Shown: positions 42,886 through 51,165 of the stretch, in pieces
Position numbering within the stretch: the stretch's first letter is position 1
How the letters are laid out: each line of letters starts with the position of its first letter
Source: LZORAL124-50-18 sp051208045
GTDB lineage: Bacteria; Pseudomonadota; Gammaproteobacteria; Pseudomonadales; Oleiphilaceae
DNA: 64,000 nucleotides
NCBI GenBank assembly: GCA_051208045.1
Contig: JBPJFY010000005.1
Coordinates: 1 to 64,000 of the forward strand
Direction: 5' to 3'
Notes under the pieces: generated by a model
What the model was told of the DNA's origin: nothing
Database searches by the model: none
The model's input: the letters and a program-made list of their open reading frames with translations, nothing else
Made by a program: the position numbers and the translations under genes

Positions 42886-44117
42886 TGATACCGAATGGAA
42901 GACGGGTCGTTGTAACGGGCATGGGCATTGTCAGCAGTCTGGGCAGAAACCAGGGGGAAGTGCTGCATGCGTTAATGGAGTCGAGGAGTGGCATTGGTGT
43001 GAATCCCGGCCATCAGGAAGCAGGCCTTCGCAGTCATGTTTCCGGGGTAATTGATATTGATTTGGCCGCACACATCGATCGAAAACAGTTGCGCTTCATG
43101 GGAGAGGCTTCCGCCTGGAGTTACCTGGCATTTCAGGAAGCCGTCAAGCAGGCTAACCTGTCCAGCGCGGAGATATCCAACGAGCGAGTCGGTTTAGTGA
43201 TGGGCGCAGGAGGGGCTTCTACGGCGAATGTGGTTGAGTCCGTTGACTTGCTGCGGGAAAAGGGGATTCGCAAAGTGGGTCCCTACCGGGTCACCCGCAC
43301 CATGAACAGTGCGATCAATGCCAATTTATCCACCCCGTTCAAGATTCGGGGTATCAATTATTCCATCACCTCCGCCTGTGCGACCAGTGCGCATTGCATC
43401 GGCGTCGCCGCGCAACAGATTCAGTTTGGTTTACAGGACAGAATGTTTGCCGGCGGAGGGGAAGATATTCACTGGTCGCTTTCCTGTCTGTTTGATGCCA
43501 TGGGCGCATTGTCGAGCAACTATAACGACCTGCCTCAGTGTGCATCCCGGCCCTATGATCAGAATCGTGATGGTTTTGTCATCAGTGGGGGGGCGGGAGT
43601 CCTGGTGTTGGAAGCCCTGGATCACGCGCTGTCGCGTGGTGCGCCGATTTTGGCTGAACTCACCGGTTTTGGTGCGACCTCAGACGGTGCCGATATGGTG
43701 ACGCCGTCGGGTGAGGGCGCGGTGCGGTGTATGCGTCAGTCGATGGAAACGGCCCGCCAACCGGTGAACTATGTGAATGCGCATGGTACCAGTACCCCGG
43801 CTGGAGATATCACTGAGTTGAACGCTATCGGCGAAGCATTTGCTGATCAATCACCGGCGATTTCATCCACTAAGTCACTGTCGGGTCATGCTCTTGGCGC
43901 TGCCGGTGTGCACGAAGCCATCTACAGTTTGCTGATGCTGCAAAATCGATTCCTTGCACCCTCCGCCAACATTGAGACGCTCGACGCGGCGGCGGCGGGA
44001 TTTAATATCGTGCGCGAGCCAGTGTACGAAGCGCCGCTTGATTGTGTGATGTCGAATAGCTTCGGCTTTGGTGGCACGAATGCCTCTCTTATTTTCGAAA
44101 CGTGGCAGGGTGAATAG
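42882..44117 (+). CDS. fabB: Beta-ketoacyl-ACP synthase I
   Basis: A 411-residue thiolase-fold elongating condensing enzyme. Catalytic triad: Cys166 in ITSACATSAHC, His301 in NAHGTSTPAGD and His336 in SGHALGAAG, with Lys331 nearby, as in FabB (Cys163, His298, His333 in E. coli). KAS I is needed to elongate cis-3-decenoyl-ACP made by FabA. Overlaps fabA by four bases; gene fabV starts 7 bases after its stop. Confidence 0.93.
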   Translation: MMIPNGRRVVVTGMGIVSSLGRNQGEVLHALMESRSGIGVNPGHQEAGLRSHVSGVIDIDLAAHIDRKQLRFMGEASAWSYLAFQEAVKQANLSSAEISNERVGLVMGAGGASTANVVESVDLLREKGIRKVGPYRVTRTMNSAINANLSTPFKIRGINYSITSACATSAHCIGVAAQQIQFGLQDRMFAGGGEDIHWSLSCLFDAMGALSSNYNDLPQCASRPYDQNRDGFVISGGAGVLVLEALDHALSRGAPILAELTGFGATSDGADMVTPSGEGAVRCMRQSMETARQPVNYVNAHGTSTPAGDITELNAIGEAFADQSPAISSTKSLSGHALGAAGVHEAIYSLLMLQNRFLAPSANIETLDAAAAGFNIVREPVYEAPLDCVMSNSFGFGGTNASLIFETWQGE

Positions 44118-44124
44118 AGAAATC

Positions 44125-45330
44125 ATGATAATTAAACCCAGTATTCGCAATTTTATCTGCACCACCGCGCACCCGGTCGGTTGTGAAAAACAGGTGGCGG
44201 AGCAATTTGCTTTGGCACAGCAGGCAGGCCATTTCAGATCCTACAGAAACGTACTGGTGATCGGATGTTCGACAGGGTACGGGCTGGCCTCCCGTATCAG
44301 TGCTGCCGTGAATGGCAATGCGAGCACGCTTGGCGTGATGTTTGAAAAACCGCCGACGGACTCAAAAACCGCCACGGCAGGTTGGTACAACAATCAGGCG
44401 TTTGAAAAATTGGCGTTACAGCGCGGCCAGAAGGCGATCACCCTCAACGGTGACGCGTTTTCTGAGGCAATGAAACAGTCGGTGGTAGACACGGCTCAAG
44501 CACACTTCGGCCCGTTTGACCTCGTGATCTACAGCGTCGCCGCGCCACGCAGGCAGGATGGTGCATCGGGCCAAATCTGGCACTCCGTACTGAAACCGAT
44601 TGATCAGCCTTTTGAGGGCATTACGCTCGACACCGACAGTATGACCATCAAACCAGCATCCATTGCTCAGGCGACTGCTGACGAAATCGAAGGTACGGTC
44701 AAGGTGATGGGGGGAGAAGACTGGCTGCGTTGGATGAAGGTCTTGCATCAGGCCAAGCTGCTGGCCCCGGGCTGCCGAACACTGGCGTACAACTATATTG
44801 GGCGGGAACTCACCTGGCCCATCTATGGGAAGGCGACCATTGGACGGGCAAAAGAACATTTGCTGGAGACCGTGTCGCAGTTGAATGCCTTATTTTCAGA
44901 TCAGGGAGGACGGGCTCAGGTCGCTGTGCTGAAAGCGGTGGTGACTCAAAGCTCTTCCGCCATTCCTATTATGCCCCTGTACATTTCCTTGCTGTTCAAG
45001 GTGATGAAAGAGCAGGGGTGTCATGAAACACCGATGGACCAGATCATTCGCCTGTTCCGGGATCGCCTGGGACTGCCTGACCCGGATGGTACAACGCCAA
45101 TGGTGCGGGTCGATGAACTGGAGTTGAGTGATTCCGTTCAACACGAAGTGGCGCGTCGATGGCAACAAGTGAACAACAGCAATCTTGCGGAACTGGCAGA
45201 CATCGACGGGTATCGAACGGCCTTTCTCAACTTGTTTGGCTTTGGAACGACCAGCGTGGATTACGCTCAGGATATTGATCACAAGACCGGCGTTCCATTG
45301 ATGCAAATGGTAAATGGTGCAAACGGTTAA
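44125..45330 (+). CDS. fabV: Trans-2-enoyl-ACP/CoA reductase FabV
   Basis: A 401-residue enoyl reductase of the FabV class, which replaces FabI for the last step of the elongation cycle and is naturally less sensitive to triclosan. The NADH motif is GCSTGYGLA (47-55) and the catalytic Tyr235-x8-Lys244 pair is in YGKATIGRAK, at the exact family numbers. The ATG at 44125 gives the typical family N-terminus (MIIKPSIRNFI). Third gene of the operon. Confidence 0.95.
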   Translation: MIIKPSIRNFICTTAHPVGCEKQVAEQFALAQQAGHFRSYRNVLVIGCSTGYGLASRISAAVNGNASTLGVMFEKPPTDSKTATAGWYNNQAFEKLALQRGQKAITLNGDAFSEAMKQSVVDTAQAHFGPFDLVIYSVAAPRRQDGASGQIWHSVLKPIDQPFEGITLDTDSMTIKPASIAQATADEIEGTVKVMGGEDWLRWMKVLHQAKLLAPGCRTLAYNYIGRELTWPIYGKATIGRAKEHLLETVSQLNALFSDQGGRAQVAVLKAVVTQSSSAIPIMPLYISLLFKVMKEQGCHETPMDQIIRLFRDRLGLPDPDGTTPMVRVDELELSDSVQHEVARRWQQVNNSNLAELADIDGYRTAFLNLFGFGTTSVDYAQDIDHKTGVPLMQMVNGANG

Positions 45331-45372
45331 TGATGCAAGAGCTTAAGGGTGCAGGAGGCGCAACGCAGTTCC

Positions 45373-48300
45373 ATGGATAAATTGTCGAAATCATCGGTTC
45401 CCGCACTGGATATTAAGGGGTTAGTTGAGCAAAAGGACTGCTTCTGGGCCGCAGAACGGGTCGCAGAAAAGGCCGCTGAAGTGAAATCACTGGCGGCAGG
45501 AGCGTATGAGCAACACATATTGAAGCCCGTACGAAGCACCCAGCGCATCAGCGCGCGTAAAGCACTGGCATCTCTGTTCAAAAAGTTGTCGAAAGAAGTG
45601 GATAATGGTCCGTTGTTTGCCGCAGAGGGGTATCTGGTGATACCTGAGTCACCAGGCAAAAACGACCAGCAGCCGGGTGAAAACAGAACACTCAGGAAGG
45701 TGGGCATTATTGGCCAGAACAAGGATGTTTCTCAGGGCGTGTGGGGGGCAGAGCATCATGCCCAGGCAGCCACGCTGGCGGTGTCCTATGCGAAACGGCG
45801 GATGCCGGTGATCACCTTTATCGATACACCCGGTGCTGATGCGGGTGAGCAGGCCAATGGTCAACTGCAGGCGCACAGTATTTCTCGCCTGATCAGCACG
45901 ATGGCGCAATTGCCCGTACCCACCATCGGCGTGATTTGGGGGACGGCCTACTCGGGCGGTGCGATTCCCCTGGCCGCAACGAACCTTCTGTTGTCGGTAG
46001 AAGATGCGCTGTTCAGTACCATTCAGCCCCAAGGGTTGGCAAATATAGCCCGGAAGCAACACCTGACCTGGCAACAGTGCGCGCAGCGCGCAAGCGTGAG
46101 TGCCAGTGAGTGCGCTTTACAGGGATGGGTAGACGCCATTGTGGCCTATTCGCCCGTGGATGGGCGAGAAGGACTGTCGCATATTTCGGAGGCCTTAGGA
46201 TATGGTTTCGACGCGCTGGAAACGGCGACGCTGAGTGGCCTCGCTGCGGAGACAACCTCCGGTGGGGATGACGGTGAGTCCGGTCGGGTGTATGCGCAGT
46301 ATGGCAACCTGATTCGGCGCTATGCGTCTGAACCGTTGTCGATGTCCGGTGTGAATCATGTGTTTTTTGGTGCAGCGGAGTCCAACGCCAGTGGATTGCC
46401 TGCCGTTTCCGGCTACCTGTTGCGTTTACTCCGTCAACAACAGGTGTTATCGCGCATTCGTTGTGATGACCAGACGGCACTGTTTGCCCAGCAGGAATCA
46501 AACGTCATTGCACTGTCCGGTGCGTCGGATGCCGTCACGGAAGTAAAATCAGCGGGGGACGATACCGTCTTCCATGACTGGCTCAAGCGTGATGAAAAGC
46601 TGGTGTATGAAGAGCGCTTGTTGGAGCGTTATAAAAAATTTGCAAAAGCGAAAAATGAGCTCCACGAAGAGCGCGGCGCATTCTTTTCCCTAGTGCTGGG
46701 ACGGCCGGAAGAAAATTATCAGCAGGCTCGGCAGTCGCTGTGCTTTGAGGTGGGATTGTATCTCTATAACCGCTGGAAAATGCATGCCAGGTCGGGTTTT
46801 CTGGCGTTTGAGGCTTACCTGGGCAATCTGAAAACGCAGGCGATGGACACGGCCGCGATGCCGCTGAATGCAGAAACCATCTCCGCAGAACAAACTAATT
46901 CAGCTCAACAAACTATCTCAGCTGAACAAACCATCCCGGCGGAGGAAATTACCCTGGCGCAGCTGATTCACCTCAGCGAACTCGCGAAGCCATTGTTGAG
47001 TGTTGCTGCCCAGATGCGTCGCTTTGATGCGCTCTATGATGGTGTGCTGGGGCAGCTTGAACTGGTGGCTCAAGAGGCCAACCGCCATCATCAGCTGAGC
47101 CGGGATTCAGTGGGACAGCTGTTGTCTGCAGCGATTGAAGAGTCCGAAGGCGCTGCGCCATTTTCTGAGAACGAAACCAAAGCTTTCTCCGGGTGGCTGA
47201 AAAACCTGATGCAATTTTGCGATTTGGACTGGTTCCTCCGCGGGGTAGCGGAATGGAAACAGCATCAGCATGCCCGATTGTCTGAGAGTTTGTTTGTTTT
47301 CATCACCTATCTGTTTGAAAAGCTCATTCCCCGTTACCTGCAGGCGATGGAAGACGGCAAACCTTTTGATGGTCGCATCAGCCCGACCTGGATTGGGCGA
47401 AGAAAAGATTTTTGGCACCGCTTGTCCGTGGCCTACTGTGACCTTCAGATTCAGGCACTGCAGCGGGAATACAAAGGTCACTGGCCAACGTGGCAGGGGT
47501 GGGTGGATGAACTCTGTGATGGGTTTGAGCCGTTGAATGAAGGGTGGGTGTCTTCGGACCCCTGTGCGTTTCCCGGATTCTTGTCCAGTCTGAAATCGCA
47601 AGCCGATAAAGGACAGATCCCGGCGGGCATGATTACTGGATTGGCGCGCTTAAAACAACCCGGACAACACGTAGGGTTATTCGTCTCCAACGTTCATTTT
47701 CAGGCTGGCGCGCTGGATATGGCGAGCGCAAGAAAGGTGCTCGCCTTGATTCAACAGTGTACCGAGCAGCGCCTGCCACTGGTTGGCATTGTCTCTTCGG
47801 GAGGCATGCAGACGAAAGAGGGGGCTGGATCGCTCTTTGCCATGGCGGCTATTAATGAAGCATTGTCATTGTTCCGTCAGTCCACCGGATTACCCGTGGT
47901 GATGATTGGCTTCGGGGACTGCACGGGGGGCGCTCAGGCAAGTTTCGTCACTCATCCTCTGGTAAAAACCTGGTATGTGAGTGGAGCGAATATTCCTTTT
48001 GCGGGACAAATTGTTGTTCCGAGCTATCTGCCGTCGACCTGCACGCTGGCCAATTACTTGAGTGACCAGTCCGGCGCGATGCAAGGTGTGCTCAGTCACC
48101 CCTTTGCCAACAGCTTTGATCAACGATTGCGGGAGATTGATCCAGCCATGCCTGCACCCTTCTGCTCAATTCAGCAGATGCTCGTCGCAGAGCTCCAGGG
48201 GAGTACGCCCCTTCAGAGCATGGACAAAGGTGCACCCGGCGTAACAAAAGCGTTTCATGCGCCGAGTAAGGTGCTGATTCATGCGCGGGGGTGTACGGCG

Positions 48301-50004
48301 GCCAAATTGATCACCGACATTCGTAAAACGGGGACACCGATTGTTCTGGTGCAGTCAGATCCAGACATGACCGGGTATCCAGCCGAATTGTTGGGCGAGG
48401 GTGACGAGTTAGTCTGTATCGGTGGCAATACGCCCGATGAAAGCTACCTGAATGCCAACAGCGTGCTCCAGGTGGCGAGTATGACGGGTGCCGATGCGCT
48501 CCATCCCGGCATTGGGTTCTTGTCTGAAGATCCCGACTTTGCCAAACGCTGTCAGGTGCGCGGGCTTAATTTTATCGGGCCGGATTATCGCGCGATGGTG
48601 CTTATGGGCGACAAATCCATGGCACTGAAGGCGGCTATCGCAGCAGGCGTGCCCGTCGTTCCCGGTTCTCATGGCGTGGTCAATGACATTCAGCAGGCGC
48701 GCAAAGTGGCGCAGAACATTGGTTTCCCACTGTTGCTGAAGGCCGCTTTTGGCGGCGGCGGCAAAGGGATTGCCCGGTTGGATCACGCAGATCAGCTGGC
48801 TGAGACCTTCACCCGCCTGAGTCGAGAAGCCGAAGCCGCATTCGGCCGAGGTGACTTGTATATGGAGCGGTTTGTTTCGTCCATGCGCCACATTGAAGTA
48901 CAGGTATTGCGTGACCGTCATGGACACTGTCAATTGCCGGGCATGCGTGACTGCAGTGTACAGCGACAGAATCAAAAACTGCTGGAGGAATCCGGCAGCA
49001 CATTGCTCCCAGCGGCCTTGGAAGCGCAAGCCTTCACTTATGCGGAACAGATTGCGCATCAGGTGGATTATATTGGAGCGGGGACCGTGGAGTTTATTTT
49101 TGATCTGCGCAACGAGTGCCTGTACTTCATGGAGATGAATACGCGCCTGCAGGTCGAACATCCGGTGACAGAAGCCGTGTCCGGTGTAGATATTGTTCCC
49201 AAGCAACTGGCCATCGCCGCAGGTGAACGTATAGACAGCATGCAATGGACGCACCGGGGGTACGCCATTGAAGCAAGAGTGAATGCAGAACAGGTTCGTG
49301 TAGTGACCACACAGGATTGCAAAAAAGCCATCGACTGCCAGCCGTCTCCCGGATTGATTACGCAGCTCAGCCTGCCAGCGGATGAGCACGTGTCTGTGAT
49401 TCGATGTGTCGACGCAGGGAAGGCCGTTACTCCCTTCTATGACAGTCTCATTATGCAGGTGATTGCTGTGGGCGATACCCGTGAGGCAGCCATGGATCGC
49501 CTGGCAGGTTACCTCAGAAACATCGATATTCAGGGTGTGCACACCAATATCCGCTTATTGGTGTCGGTGCTGGAAGATGCTCAGTTTTACAATGGTGAGT
49601 TCGATACCGGCTTTTTGTCCGCCTTTGCCGCACGAATCTCCCCGGAAAAAGTTGAGAGTGAGGACCCGGTGCATCTGGTGGATCAGGCGGATGTGTTTAT
49701 TCCCGGCACCCTGGAATTGAAGGTACTGGCGCCCAACACCAGTGTATTTTATCGATCGGCCACACCGGAAGAACGACCGTTCATCAGTGAAGGAGACGTG
49801 ATCGATATTCACCAGACATTGTGCCTGATGGAAGCGATGAAAGTATTTTCGCCGCTCAAACTGGCGCAGTTGAACAAAGGGGTTCAGCCCCTCTACGAAG
49901 AAGCCCACAAATATCGGGTTAACCGGATTCTGAACAAAGACGGTGATCAGGTAAATGCGGGCGATTTATTGTTTGTTTTACAGCCGCTCGACGCGGCGTC
50001 CTGA
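45373..50004 (+). CDS. Single-chain acetyl-CoA carboxylase (CT-alpha, CT-beta, biotin carboxylase, biotin carrier)
   Basis: A 1543-residue fusion. Residues about 20-320 resemble AccA (VITFIDTPGADAGEQANG, WGTAYSGGAIPLA); 320-690 is a linker/helical zone with four 6-residue repeats; about 735-915 resembles AccD (SSGGMQTKEGAGSLFAMA, CTGGAQASF) but without the Cys4 zinc finger; about 965-1400 is biotin carboxylase (RDCSVQRQNQK, MEMNTRLQVEHPVTEA); and the biotin carrier ends the chain with Lys1490 in LMEAMKVF. It would make malonyl-CoA from acetyl-CoA with HCO3- and ATP. An AGGAGG lies before the ATG at 45373; a GTG at 45349 is possible. Most bacteria use four separate proteins. Confidence 0.88.
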   Translation: MDKLSKSSVPALDIKGLVEQKDCFWAAERVAEKAAEVKSLAAGAYEQHILKPVRSTQRISARKALASLFKKLSKEVDNGPLFAAEGYLVIPESPGKNDQQPGENRTLRKVGIIGQNKDVSQGVWGAEHHAQAATLAVSYAKRRMPVITFIDTPGADAGEQANGQLQAHSISRLISTMAQLPVPTIGVIWGTAYSGGAIPLAATNLLLSVEDALFSTIQPQGLANIARKQHLTWQQCAQRASVSASECALQGWVDAIVAYSPVDGREGLSHISEALGYGFDALETATLSGLAAETTSGGDDGESGRVYAQYGNLIRRYASEPLSMSGVNHVFFGAAESNASGLPAVSGYLLRLLRQQQVLSRIRCDDQTALFAQQESNVIALSGASDAVTEVKSAGDDTVFHDWLKRDEKLVYEERLLERYKKFAKAKNELHEERGAFFSLVLGRPEENYQQARQSLCFEVGLYLYNRWKMHARSGFLAFEAYLGNLKTQAMDTAAMPLNAETISAEQTNSAQQTISAEQTIPAEEITLAQLIHLSELAKPLLSVAAQMRRFDALYDGVLGQLELVAQEANRHHQLSRDSVGQLLSAAIEESEGAAPFSENETKAFSGWLKNLMQFCDLDWFLRGVAEWKQHQHARLSESLFVFITYLFEKLIPRYLQAMEDGKPFDGRISPTWIGRRKDFWHRLSVAYCDLQIQALQREYKGHWPTWQGWVDELCDGFEPLNEGWVSSDPCAFPGFLSSLKSQADKGQIPAGMITGLARLKQPGQHVGLFVSNVHFQAGALDMASARKVLALIQQCTEQRLPLVGIVSSGGMQTKEGAGSLFAMAAINEALSLFRQSTGLPVVMIGFGDCTGGAQASFVTHPLVKTWYVSGANIPFAGQIVVPSYLPSTCTLANYLSDQSGAMQGVLSHPFANSFDQRLREIDPAMPAPFCSIQQMLVAELQGSTPLQSMDKGAPGVTKAFHAPSKVLIHARGCTAAKLITDIRKTGTPIVLVQSDPDMTGYPAELLGEGDELVCIGGNTPDESYLNANSVLQVASMTGADALHPGIGFLSEDPDFAKRCQVRGLNFIGPDYRAMVLMGDKSMALKAAIAAGVPVVPGSHGVVNDIQQARKVAQNIGFPLLLKAAFGGGGKGIARLDHADQLAETFTRLSREAEAAFGRGDLYMERFVSSMRHIEVQVLRDRHGHCQLPGMRDCSVQRQNQKLLEESGSTLLPAALEAQAFTYAEQIAHQVDYIGAGTVEFIFDLRNECLYFMEMNTRLQVEHPVTEAVSGVDIVPKQLAIAAGERIDSMQWTHRGYAIEARVNAEQVRVVTTQDCKKAIDCQPSPGLITQLSLPADEHVSVIRCVDAGKAVTPFYDSLIMQVIAVGDTREAAMDRLAGYLRNIDIQGVHTNIRLLVSVLEDAQFYNGEFDTGFLSAFAARISPEKVESEDPVHLVDQADVFIPGTLELKVLAPNTSVFYRSATPEERPFISEGDVIDIHQTLCLMEAMKVFSPLKLAQLNKGVQPLYEEAHKYRVNRILNKDGDQVNAGDLLFVLQPLDAAS
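46879..46950 (+). repeat. Four 18-bp tandem repeats inside the carboxylase linker
   Basis: Four imperfect units of 18 bases encode ISAEQT, NSAQQT, ISAEQT and IPAEEI. They sit between the CT-alpha-like and CT-beta-like parts and probably form a flexible linker whose length can change by unit gain or loss without shifting frame. Confidence 0.75.
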
Positions 50005-50056
50005 CTGTTTGGAGAGAATCCGTTTCCAGACAGGTTAACTGAAAGAGGAATCAACC

Positions 50057-50296
50057 ATGGATACTATTGAAAGTCGTCTGATTAAAATTGTTGTGGAACA
50101 GCTGGGGGTGGATGCCAGTCAGGTAGTACCCACCGCATCATTTGTGGAAGATCTGGGGGCAGACTCCCTGGATACCGTTGAACTCATGATGGCATTGGAA
50201 GAAGCGTTCGACACGGAAATTCCAGATGACGAAGCAGAAAAAATTCGCACAGTTCAGGATGCGATGGATTTGATCAAGGCCGCATTGCCCGCCTGA
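50057..50296 (+). CDS. acpP: Acyl carrier protein
   Basis: A 79-residue acidic ACP. The phosphopantetheine attachment Ser37 lies in LGADSLDTVELMM, the canonical ACP site; EIPDDEAEKI follows. Good ribosome binding site (AAAGAGGAA). It is the last gene of the fab/ACC operon and not in the usual fabD-fabG-acpP-fabF context, so it is probably a second, dedicated ACP. The symbol is by family, not by synteny. Confidence 0.93.
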   Translation: MDTIESRLIKIVVEQLGVDASQVVPTASFVEDLGADSLDTVELMMALEEAFDTEIPDDEAEKIRTVQDAMDLIKAALPA

Positions 50297-50339
50297 TTCC
50301 CCCTCCCGGGTGACCCTCAGTCCACCCGATCTTGTCCAG

Positions 50340-50382
50340 CCCGGCTCCGGCTCGCTTAGCGAATCGTGATCCGGGTATTTTT
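50340..50382 (+). terminator. Possible terminator of the fab/ACC/ACP operon
   Basis: A 5-bp stem CCCGG (50340-50344) / CCGGG (50371-50375), with a smaller CGC/GCG hairpin in its loop, is followed by TATTTTTCTTT. The stem is weak, so this is tentative, but position and T-tract fit the end of the operon. Confidence 0.35.
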
Positions 50383-50469
50383 CTTTGTGCCTCCCGAATG
50401 CTCAAGTACGCTACACTTCAGATAAAGCGTACCCCTTAATTTCTCGCAAACGAAGCATCAGGAGAAAAC

Positions 50470-51099
50470 ATGGCGTCACATCAACCAAGCACACTGGTGG
50501 GTATTCTGTGTGCACTTACCCTTACCGGCTGTGCCTCGCTCAGCAAAGAAGAGTGTATTCAGGCGGACTGGCGACTCATCGGTTTCGAAGATGGCGCCAA
50601 AGGGCGCGCTTCCAGCTATTTGGGAAACCATCGAGAGGCTTGTGCAGAATATGGTATTACACCGGATCAAACCAGATATCGAATGGGTAGGGAAGAAGGA
50701 CTCACCGAATACTGCCGACCGTACAACGGCTATCAAGAGGGGCTCAAGGGTGCGAGCTACCAAGGGGTGTGTCCTGCCGATCTTCAGGACGCGTTTGTCG
50801 ATGCCCATCGATACGGCAAGCAGATACATGAGGCGACGCAAGCCATGGAATCCCGTGAACAGTTAGTGCGGGACGCCGAAGACGACCTCAAAAAAATCAA
50901 GCAACGGCAGCGGGATGCAGAAGCCCAGCTCATTGATGCCAAAACCAGTAAGGAAAATCGGGCAGCGCTGTTACAGGAAGTGAAAGAGCTGGCGCGGGAG
51001 CAGGGGGAAAAAGAGGCGGAAATCGGGCAATTGAAAGAAGAGCGTGTGCGATTTGAGGCTGAAATTCAGCACTTAAAGGCACACAGCCCTTACGAGTAA
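50470..51099 (+). CDS. DUF2799 lipoprotein
   Basis: A 209-residue lipoprotein: lipobox LTGC (Cys21) followed by a DUF2799 domain with ADWRLIGFEDGAKG, GREEGLTEYC and YQEGLKGASYQGVCP (about residues 33-120), each carrying the short helical repeats of that family. Residues about 130-200 form a strong coiled coil. Outer-membrane or periplasmic; function unknown. AGGAG precedes the ATG. Convergent with the porin gene. Confidence 0.82.
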   Translation: MASHQPSTLVGILCALTLTGCASLSKEECIQADWRLIGFEDGAKGRASSYLGNHREACAEYGITPDQTRYRMGREEGLTEYCRPYNGYQEGLKGASYQGVCPADLQDAFVDAHRYGKQIHEATQAMESREQLVRDAEDDLKKIKQRQRDAEAQLIDAKTSKENRAALLQEVKELAREQGEKEAEIGQLKEERVRFEAEIQHLKAHSPYE

Positions 51100-51112
51100 C
51101 GTGCGGGAAACG

Positions 51113-51151
51113 CGGCGAGGGCAAAGGAGGAAGACGATGTCACCCTCGCCG
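51113..51151. terminator. Perfect hairpin between convergent genes (bidirectional terminator candidate)
   Basis: CGGCGAGGG (51113-51121) and CCCTCGCCG (51143-51151) form a perfect 9-bp stem with a 21-base loop, between the DUF2799 and porin stop codons. Neither side has a T-tract, so if it terminates it does so weakly. The loop holds AAAGGAGG and an ATG that opens a 10-codon frame (51137-51169). Confidence 0.4.
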
Positions 51152-51165
51152 GAAACCGAAATTGC

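Noticed and set aside
48409..49542. Long open frame (377 residues) on the minus strand inside the carboxylase gene
   Set aside because: It is antisense to the biotin carboxylase region, whose motifs are unmistakable. Its product is rich in His, Arg and Cys with no recognisable motif.
42373..50296. Polyunsaturated fatty acid or polyketide synthase cluster
   Set aside because: All enzymes are discrete type II fatty acid synthase proteins; no multi-domain ketosynthase, acyltransferase, or tandem ACP repeats.
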